Source: Bacteroides nordii WAL 11050 = JCM 12987
GTDB taxonomy: Bacteria; Bacteroidota; Bacteroidia; Bacteroidales; Bacteroidaceae
DNA length: 64,000 bases
Assembly: GCA_000613465.1 (NCBI GenBank)
Contig: BAJA01000006.1
Location: 1 to 64,000 of the forward strand
Direction: 5' to 3'
Below the pieces are notes generated by a model, which was not told the origin of the DNA, did no database searches, and was given only the letters and a program-made list of their open reading frames with translations. Below, in pieces: positions 57,886-64,000 of the stretch (positions within the stretch are counted from its first letter, which is position 1; each line of letters starts with the position of its first letter). Made by a program: the position numbers and the translations under genes.

Positions 57886-60726
57886 ATGAAGTATATATTA
57901 GCTTTCTGGTTTATTTTTCTCTTTCAGGCGGTCTTTGCCCAGTCTACACATCGCCGCTATCTTTCCGGTACGGGATTGAATCACACCGTGATGTGGGATT
58001 TCTATTGTTCCGATGGGAATAATAGCCGTCGGTGGAGTAAAATCGAAGTACCCTCACAATGGGAATTACAAGGCTTTGGTACTTATACCTACGGACGGTG
58101 GTACAAAGAAAAAGGGGTGAAGAATCCGAGTATGGAAACTGGAATTTACCGACACTCTTTTAAGGTACCGAAGGAATATACCGGACAGACAGTGCAAATC
58201 GTTTTTGATGGGGTAATGACTGATACTGAAGTTCTGGTGAACGATTGTGTAGCAGGACCGATTCATCAAGGAGGTTTTTATCGTTTCTCCTATGATATAA
58301 CCAGGCTCCTGAATTTTGGGGGCAAGAACCGGTTGGAAGTACGCGTCAGTAAGCATTCTGCCAATAAATCGGTAAATGCTGCCGAGCGTAAAGCTGACTG
58401 GTGGCTGTTTGGCGGTATCTATCGTCCGGTATGGCTTGAAATAAAACCAAAGGAACATATCGATCGGGTTGCAGTGAATGCTTTGTGTGATGGACATTTG
58501 TTGGCGGATGTCTATTTGTCAGGAGCAAAATCCGGTTATTGTTTATTGGCAACTGTTGAGAATCTAAAGAGTGGCGAATTACTCAAAGAACATTCTTTCC
58601 AACTGACAGATAGTGCTACTTTTTACCGGTTGGATACTCAATGGGAGAATATTCTTCCCTGGACCCCTGAGTCTCCGAATCTTTATCTTCTTAAATTAAA
58701 ACTGCTCAATCGGAGCGGGCAACTATTACATCAACACCAGGAACGCATCGGGTTTCGTACGGTAGAGTTTCGTCCTCGGGACGGAATTTATGTCAATGGT
58801 GTGAAGATTGTAATGAAAGGTATCAACCGTCACTCTTTCCACCCGGATGGTGGACGCACTACGAATAAAGAGATTAGCGTGCGGGATGCTTTGTTGTTGA
58901 AAGAGATGAATATGAATGCTGTCCGTTCTCACTATCCGCCTGATACACATTTCCTGGATGCTTGTGATTCGTTGGGGCTTTTTGTTATTGATGAATTGGC
59001 TGGCTGGCAAAATGCTTATGATGAAAATGTAGGCAAACGTTTACAACGGGAGATGATTGTCCGTGACGTAAATCATCCTTCTATTGTACTTTGGAGTAAT
59101 GGGAACGAAGGAGGCTGGAATTCTACTCTTGATAAGCATTTCTCGGATTATGATCCTCAGCAACGGCATGTAATTCATCCCTGGGCCGATTTTAACGGGC
59201 TGGATACACATCACTATCCGGCGTATCTCACCGGCGTAGCCCGTTTTACTAATGGCTATAATGTCTTTATGCCTACCGAATTTATGCATGGTCAGTACGA
59301 TCAGGGACATGGAGCCGGACTGGAAGATTTTTGGGTAAACTACACTTCTCATCCTCTTTTCGCCGGTGGCTTTATGTGGGCATTTTCCGATGAAGCTGTC
59401 CGCCGGACAGATCAGGGCGGACGATTGGATTCTGATCGGTTCAATGCCCCCGATGGGATTGTTGGACCTTATCGTGAGCGGGAAGGAAGTGTATATACAG
59501 TACGCGAAGTCTGGGCTCCCATTCAGTTCCGGCAATTGTATATCACTCCTTCTTTTCGCGGAGAATTTGCTATCACCAATACCTATTTATATACTAATCT
59601 CCGTGATTGCCGGATGAATTACCGTCTTCATCGTTACCCTTCACCTTTGCAAAAGGAGGTTGATGGCTGTTGCATTGATAGCGGAGAAGTTCGTTTACCG
59701 TCTCTCGCCCCCGGTGAAACCGGATATGCACACATGCAGTTGCCTTCCTGCTTTTGGGAGGCAGATGTGTTGGAATTGGAAGCTTTCGGACCGGATGGTA
59801 AGAGCCTTTGTAACTGGACATGGCCTGTGCGTTATGCCGATGAGTATTTGAAGCGTGAAATGTCTTCCTTTCTAACTGCTAATAAGAATATGGCTTCTTT
59901 AAGTCAGTGTGATTCGCTGGTGACATTAAGTAATAATGGGATTGCTGTTTCTTTTCGGAAGAGTAATGCCACTATTGCCAAGGTGGTAAAAGAAAAAACA
60001 CATATCGAAGTTCCATTAACCAATGGTCCTCTTCCGGTAGGCATGAAAATGGAATTGGTTCGTTATTCCACTCGTTTGGAGGGAAACGATGCGGTGTTCT
60101 GTGCTTATTACCGGGGTGGCGTTGACTCTATACAGTGGCGCCTCTCGGCTTCCGGCCTGTTATCTATGGATGCTGTATTGCTCAATCGTGCTTCCGGCGG
60201 GGGCGGATTTGATGATGCTTTTATGGATGAGGCTGTATTGAATCTTGGTCTGACCTTTTCTTATCCTGAGACAGCTTGTGCCGGGATGCGCTGGTTTGGA
60301 CGTGGTCCCTATCGCGTATGGAAGAACCGGGTGAAAGGAACCAATTATGCTGTTTGGCAAAAAGAGTATAACAATACGATAACCGGAGAGAGTTTTGAGA
60401 ATCTGGTTTATCCAGAGTTTAAAGGATATCACGCTAATTTTTATTGGGCTACAGTGCAGAGTCGCATTGCTCCTTTTACTGTTTATTCTTCTACCGATGG
60501 ACTATTTCTCCGTATGTTTACTCCACAAGAGCCTTTCGGTAGGCAGGATGGGATTAATACGATGCCCGATTTTCCTTCCGGAGACATCTCTTTCTTATTA
60601 GATATTCCCGCTATCCGTTCATTTAAACCGATATCACAACATGGACCACACAGCCAGCCGGGAATTGTGCGTATTAAAAAAGGGGATGAAGGACTAAGCA
60701 TCAGATTGGTTTTTGACTTTATGTAG
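57886..60726 (+). CDS. GH2 beta-galactosidase-type hydrolase
   Basis: This 946-residue protein has a signal peptide ending AVFAQ. The GH2 order is visible: sugar-binding domain (KIEVPSQWELQGFG, GIYRHSFKVP), immunoglobulin-like domain, TIM barrel (MKGINRHSFHPDGGR, MNAVRSHYPPD), acid/base Glu in LWSNGNEGGW, and nucleophile Glu in FMPTEFMHGQYDQGH. A beta-galactosidase small-chain-like domain follows (RWFGRGPYRVWKNR). It probably trims galactose side chains of rhamnogalacturonan I; other GH2 activities are possible. It has its own promoter and terminator. Confidence 0.9.
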   Translation: MKYILAFWFIFLFQAVFAQSTHRRYLSGTGLNHTVMWDFYCSDGNNSRRWSKIEVPSQWELQGFGTYTYGRWYKEKGVKNPSMETGIYRHSFKVPKEYTGQTVQIVFDGVMTDTEVLVNDCVAGPIHQGGFYRFSYDITRLLNFGGKNRLEVRVSKHSANKSVNAAERKADWWLFGGIYRPVWLEIKPKEHIDRVAVNALCDGHLLADVYLSGAKSGYCLLATVENLKSGELLKEHSFQLTDSATFYRLDTQWENILPWTPESPNLYLLKLKLLNRSGQLLHQHQERIGFRTVEFRPRDGIYVNGVKIVMKGINRHSFHPDGGRTTNKEISVRDALLLKEMNMNAVRSHYPPDTHFLDACDSLGLFVIDELAGWQNAYDENVGKRLQREMIVRDVNHPSIVLWSNGNEGGWNSTLDKHFSDYDPQQRHVIHPWADFNGLDTHHYPAYLTGVARFTNGYNVFMPTEFMHGQYDQGHGAGLEDFWVNYTSHPLFAGGFMWAFSDEAVRRTDQGGRLDSDRFNAPDGIVGPYREREGSVYTVREVWAPIQFRQLYITPSFRGEFAITNTYLYTNLRDCRMNYRLHRYPSPLQKEVDGCCIDSGEVRLPSLAPGETGYAHMQLPSCFWEADVLELEAFGPDGKSLCNWTWPVRYADEYLKREMSSFLTANKNMASLSQCDSLVTLSNNGIAVSFRKSNATIAKVVKEKTHIEVPLTNGPLPVGMKMELVRYSTRLEGNDAVFCAYYRGGVDSIQWRLSASGLLSMDAVLLNRASGGGGFDDAFMDEAVLNLGLTFSYPETACAGMRWFGRGPYRVWKNRVKGTNYAVWQKEYNNTITGESFENLVYPEFKGYHANFYWATVQSRIAPFTVYSSTDGLFLRMFTPQEPFGRQDGINTMPDFPSGDISFLLDIPAIRSFKPISQHGPHSQPGIVRIKKGDEGLSIRLVFDFM

Positions 60727-60735
60727 TATCGAAAG

Positions 60736-60770
60736 TTATATCCATTGGTATAATGTACCAATGGATATAA
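60736..60770 (+). terminator. Strong hairpin after GH2
   Basis: A perfect 15-bp stem (60736-60750 with 60756-60770, loop taatg) begins 9 nt after the GH2 stop. Flanking AAAG/CTTT can extend it. Confidence 0.7.
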
Positions 60771-60975
60771 TACTTTGAGAATCGTTTGGAATGTACTAAT
60801 TGCAATGAAAATCAGATCCAATACTTCATATCATATTTATATTAGTTATCGAAATAAGCATTATCTCTCATACATTGTATACGCTCACCACACCTTTTCT
60901 TCTTTTTAAATTAGATTTATTTCTGCCTATATTATTGAAAAACAGTTGATTAATGAAATACTTTCTTTATGTTAT

Positions 60976-61068
60976 AAAAGTCCGTATTTAAGTATGTGTT
61001 AAATGTACACTTTTGTATGATAAAAGTACGTACTTTATGTATACAAAAGTGTACACTTTTGCATGTGT
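60976..61068. promoter_or_regulatory. Tandem palindromic operator-like region before the AraC gene
   Basis: Two imperfect direct repeats of about 46 nt (60976-61021 and 61022-61068) carry GTACACTTTTGTATG (61005-61019) and GTACACTTTTGCATG (61051-61065), plus the perfect palindromes AAAGTACGTACTTT (61023-61036) and CAAAAGTGTACACTTTTG (61044-61061). 61004-61018 is also the exact reverse complement of 61041-61055. It is probably a binding region for the AraC protein or another dimeric regulator. The rest of 60771-61269 has no gene. Confidence 0.6.
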
Positions 61069-61220
61069 AAAATCTATAGTTAAAGAATAGTGTTAATTGT
61101 GTTAATGAAAAATAGATGATAAAGCTATATTTTATTGATCGTTTTGTGACCAGCTAACATCGGTAGATTCAATTTTTTTCATTTCTGAATTAAATAGTAG
61201 TGTTTTTAGAAGATTATTTT

Positions 61221-61228
61221 TATCTTTG
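61221..61228 (+). promoter_or_regulatory. -7 element for the AraC-family gene
   Basis: TATCTTTG fits TAnnTTTG and lies 41 nt upstream of the start codon at 61270, downstream of the palindromic cluster. Confidence 0.55.
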
Positions 61229-61269
61229 TCTGTTGTTTCTTACTATTTATATATTATGATAGGGTACGT

Positions 61270-62196
61270 ATGACTAAGAATTATAACGATTTAGGAGTTG
61301 AATTCAAGTATCTGATAGTAAATGATATGGATCGCAAGTTCGGTTTGTGGGTCAATACTGTGGGTTTTCAGTCTATTTTGCCGGACTCCCCTTATCCATT
61401 GAAAAATCATCCTTCCGGTTATTTTTTTAATACCAGCAAAGGTCGTATTCTGCGCGAATATCAAATAGTATATATAACGAAAGGACGAGGCTTATTTACT
61501 TCGGAAACAACCCCCGAAAAGCAAGTTTGTAAAGGACGGTTAATGGTGCTTTTCCCGGGACAATGGCATACGTATCACCCTTATCAGCAAACCGGCTGGA
61601 ATGAATATTATATTGGTTTTGAAGGCCCGGTAGTTAATAATTTGTTCGGAGAGGGCTTCTTATCTAAAGACAATCAAGTTCTTGAAGTTGGATTAAATGA
61701 AGAGTTGGTTTCGCTCTTCTCCCGTGCATTGGAGATTGCAGAGCAGGATAAGATTTCAGCTCAGCAATATCTTTCGGGTATTGTAATGCATATGCTTGGG
61801 ATGATTCTTTCTATTTCGAAGAATAAGATTTTTGAGGTAGGAGATGTAGACCAGAAGATTGAACAAGCTAAAATTATTATGAATGAAAATGTCTTTAAGG
61901 ATATTGATCCGGAGGAATTAGCAATGAAACTGAATATTAGTTATTCGTGGTTCCGCAAGGTGTTTAAAGACTATACGGGCTATGCTCCGGCAAAATACTT
62001 CCAGGAATTGAAATTACGCAAAGCAAAACAACTGCTGGTGGGGACCTCCCAATCAGTTAAAGAAATTTCTTTTATGCTCGATTACAAATCTACTGAGCAT
62101 TTTTTCTCATTATTCAAAAAACGTACAGGTTTTACTCCGTTGGAATATCGCTCTTTTGGACGCGAAACGGATGTTTCAGAAGAAGAAATCGATTAA
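61270..62196 (+). CDS. AraC-family transcriptional regulator
   Basis: This 308-residue protein has an N-terminal cupin-like sensing domain (residues about 20-130, VYITKGRGLFTSE, LFPGQWHTYHPYQ). It has a C-terminal double helix-turn-helix (about 200-300, DPEELAMKLNISYSWFRKVF and QSVKEISFMLDYKSTEHFFS, ending FKKRTGFTPLEYR). The layout matches AraC/XylS sugar-responsive activators. It may control the flanking pectin genes or the susC that follows; the inducer is unknown. Confidence 0.9.
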   Translation: MTKNYNDLGVEFKYLIVNDMDRKFGLWVNTVGFQSILPDSPYPLKNHPSGYFFNTSKGRILREYQIVYITKGRGLFTSETTPEKQVCKGRLMVLFPGQWHTYHPYQQTGWNEYYIGFEGPVVNNLFGEGFLSKDNQVLEVGLNEELVSLFSRALEIAEQDKISAQQYLSGIVMHMLGMILSISKNKIFEVGDVDQKIEQAKIIMNENVFKDIDPEELAMKLNISYSWFRKVFKDYTGYAPAKYFQELKLRKAKQLLVGTSQSVKEISFMLDYKSTEHFFSLFKKRTGFTPLEYRSFGRETDVSEEEID

Positions 62197-62205
62197 ATCA
62201 AAAAG

Positions 62206-62243
62206 GACAGTTGAAAATCAGAATGATTATTAACTGTCTCTTT
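62206..62243 (+). terminator. Terminator after the AraC-family gene
   Basis: GACAGTT (62206-62212) pairs with AACTGTC (62232-62238), followed by TCTTTTT. It starts 9 nt past the stop codon. Confidence 0.6.
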
Positions 62244-62345
62244 TTCTGCTGTTTTATGGCTTAAAAAGCGCATATTTTCTTAAGGAAAATCAAAAATGAA
62301 AGTGTTTCTGTCAAAAGTTGCATATCTGTAGATTATAAGACCCCT

Positions 62346-62353
62346 TATATTTG
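62346..62353 (+). promoter_or_regulatory. -7 element for the last SusC gene
   Basis: TATATTTG fits TAnnTTTG and implies a leader of about 80 nt before the ATG at 62437. GTGTTCGATAAC at 62368-62379 lies in this leader. Confidence 0.55.
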
Positions 62354-62436
62354 CAGACACAAAATCTGTGTTCGATAACGGAGCATGCTTTGTTAAACTT
62401 GAATTTATTTATTATCAAATTATATATTAATAATCT

Positions 62437-64000
62437 ATGAGAATCTTACGCAAAAACCTCTGCTTATTGATGCTTCTGTTAATAAGCTGCCCTCTAAGCA
62501 TTTTTGCTCAGAACAAGACAATTACCGGTACGGTTCGCGATGCGATGGACGTGGTGATTGGTGCTTCTGTAACTGTGAAAGGCAACAACTCTGTCGGTAC
62601 GATTACCGATATTGATGGTAATTTTAAACTCTCGGTACCCGCTTCTGCCAAGGAGTTGGTTGTTTCATTTGTAGGCTATGACAATCAGACTGTATTAATC
62701 GGCAGTAAAACTCACTTTGATATTACATTAAAAGAATCCAGTGTGATGCTGGACGAAGTAGTGGCTATCGGTTATGCGAAAGTAAAACGTAGAGATCTTA
62801 CAGGAGCTACCTCTTCTGTTTCGGCAGGGGAATTGGCAGCTGTACCTGTAATGACTGCAGCGCAAGCCTTGCAAGGTAAAGCAGCCGGTGTGAATATCGT
62901 GACTGCCGGTGGTGCACCGGGTGCAAAAGTGGAAGTGACGGTGCGTGGTGGTACCTCTATTACGCAAAGTACCAAACCTCTTTATATTGTAGATGGATTT
63001 GAGATGGAAGATGCACTAACAAACATTGACATTAATGATATTGAGAATATCGATATCTTGAAAGATGCTTCTTCTACGGCTATTTATGGGGCGCGGGGTT
63101 CAAACGGTATTATTCTGATTACTACAAAATCGGGGAAGAAAGGCAAAACACAGGTGACTTATAATACTTATTTCTCGTTTGACAAACTTTCCAAGAAACT
63201 GGATATGATGTCTAATGCTGAGCAGTTTACAAAATATCAGTATGAGTTGGCAGCACTTCAGGGTGGATTGGCTAACTACAGTAATGTTTTCGATAATAGT
63301 TTAGGTGTGGATGCTCCTGATTTTTACACCGGTGCTTATGGTCGTATTGCTGATCGCTATGCCGGAGTTTCTACTCTCGACTGGCAGGATGAGGTTTTTG
63401 GTGGCTCTGCCCTGACTCAGTCTCATAATGTAAATGTGACTGCCGGTACAGAGAAAACTCAAGTAATGTTGAGTTACAACTTCAACGGACAGGATGGTTT
63501 GCTGGCTAATCATGGTATGAAGAAAAGCGCTTTTCGTGCTAAAGTCAATTCAGAACTTTATAAAGGTGTACGTGTGGATGTGAACACGATGTTTTCTAAC
63601 AATTCAGTTGATGGTGGCGGTGCTTACTCGGGTATGAAGAATGTATTGCTTCAACCCATTATTGGTGGTACGCTTTTTACTCAGGATGAATTGCTACATA
63701 CACAGACTTATCCGGACTTTTCTGCCTTGGATTCCAGCTTCGATACAGCCAATCCGCTTGTACAAAACGAGGCTTCCACTTCTAACAAACGTTCTCGTAT
63801 TTATACGGTCAATGCAGGTCTTGAAATTGATATTCTGAAATACTTTACCTGGCGTACAGCCGGTAGTTATACCTGGACAAATTCCAAGTCTACTTCTTTT
63901 GCTGATGAAAACTCTACTTCCTATCTGATGGATCAGAATACGGGTATGAATGGTAGCATTGAAAACAAAGAATCTTATAAATGGCAAATCACCAATACGC
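62437..64000 (+). CDS. SusC-family TonB-dependent transporter 3 (runs off the window)
   Basis: This is an open frame of 521 codons with no stop before the window end. A signal peptide ending SIFAQ is followed by the carboxypeptidase-like domain (TITGTVRDAMDVVIGASVTV, FKLSVPASAKELVVSFVGYD), a DEVVAIGYAKVKRRDLTG TonB-box region, and the plug (ALQGKAAGVNIVTAGGAPG, STKPLYIVDGFEM, NIDILKDASSTAIYGARGSN). The barrel has begun at the edge. It starts a new transporter pair; the substrate cannot be told. Confidence 0.92.
   Translation, partial: MRILRKNLCLLMLLLISCPLSIFAQNKTITGTVRDAMDVVIGASVTVKGNNSVGTITDIDGNFKLSVPASAKELVVSFVGYDNQTVLIGSKTHFDITLKESSVMLDEVVAIGYAKVKRRDLTGATSSVSAGELAAVPVMTAAQALQGKAAGVNIVTAGGAPGAKVEVTVRGGTSITQSTKPLYIVDGFEMEDALTNIDINDIENIDILKDASSTAIYGARGSNGIILITTKSGKKGKTQVTYNTYFSFDKLSKKLDMMSNAEQFTKYQYELAALQGGLANYSNVFDNSLGVDAPDFYTGAYGRIADRYAGVSTLDWQDEVFGGSALTQSHNVNVTAGTEKTQVMLSYNFNGQDGLLANHGMKKSAFRAKVNSELYKGVRVDVNTMFSNNSVDGGGAYSGMKNVLLQPIIGGTLFTQDELLHTQTYPDFSALDSSFDTANPLVQNEASTSNKRSRIYTVNAGLEIDILKYFTWRTAGSYTWTNSKSTSFADENSTSYLMDQNTGMNGSIENKESYKWQITNT

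Noticed and set aside
1..64000. CRISPR arrays, tRNA, rRNA, insertion sequences or prophage genes
   Set aside because: I saw no regularly spaced repeats with unique spacers, no transposase or integrase motifs, and no tRNA cloverleaf or rRNA sequence on reading through.

Overview
The window looks like a chromosomal segment of a gut Bacteroides (or close Phocaeicola) species. The evidence is paired SusC/SusD genes in polysaccharide utilisation loci (PULs), TAnnTTTG-type -7 promoter elements, weak Shine-Dalgarno signals, moderate AT richness, and lipoproteins with acidic residues after the lipobox cysteine. The exact species cannot be read from the sequence alone.

Layout. (1) 0.3-5.1 kb, minus strand: an arginine biosynthesis operon, argR - GNAT acyltransferase - argG - small PspC protein - argC - argD. 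(2) 5.2-10.4 kb, minus strand: an accessory island. It has two paralogous secreted transglutaminase-like proteins, a short signal-peptide-bearing RHS-core protein with a C-terminal toxin-like domain, three different immunity-like genes, and two relics of toxin tails. (3) 10.6-30.4 kb, plus strand: rhamnogalacturonan degradation and rhamnose catabolism. The order is an acetylesterase-GH105 fusion, GH106 rhamnosidase, PL11 lyase, a modular GH10 xylanase, two GH28 enzymes, rhaB-rhaA-rhaT-rhaD, and a GH105. (4) 30.7-57.6 kb, plus strand: a PL1 pectate lyase, an orphan secreted beta-strand-repeat protein, then a tightly packed unit of about 21 kb: PL1, FAS1 lipoprotein, SusC, SusD, two FAS1 lipoproteins, SusC, SusD, and a PL11-LamG lyase. 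(5) 57.9-62.2 kb: a GH2 enzyme and an AraC-type regulator behind a repeated operator-like region. (6) 62.4 kb to the end: the start of another SusC gene.

How the genes work together: surface PL1 and PL11 lyases and glycan-binding lipoproteins would cut and capture pectin. The two SusCD pairs would import oligomers. Periplasmic esterase, GH105, GH28, GH106 and GH2 enzymes would strip them to galacturonate, galactose and rhamnose. RhaT would import rhamnose, and RhaA, RhaB and RhaD would convert it to DHAP and lactaldehyde.

Ten genes in the first 42 kb carry 13 apparent 1-2 nt frameshifts, most of them explained as deletions in or beside short homopolymers. None is seen after 42 kb. This looks more like assembly error than real decay, so I annotate these genes as whole frameshifted CDSs. 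The most unusual material is the toxin/transglutaminase-like island, a beta-strand module shared by the xylanase and an orphan protein together with an upstream DNA element at nearly the same distance, the FAS1-SusCD arrangement, and the repeated operator region upstream of the AraC gene.
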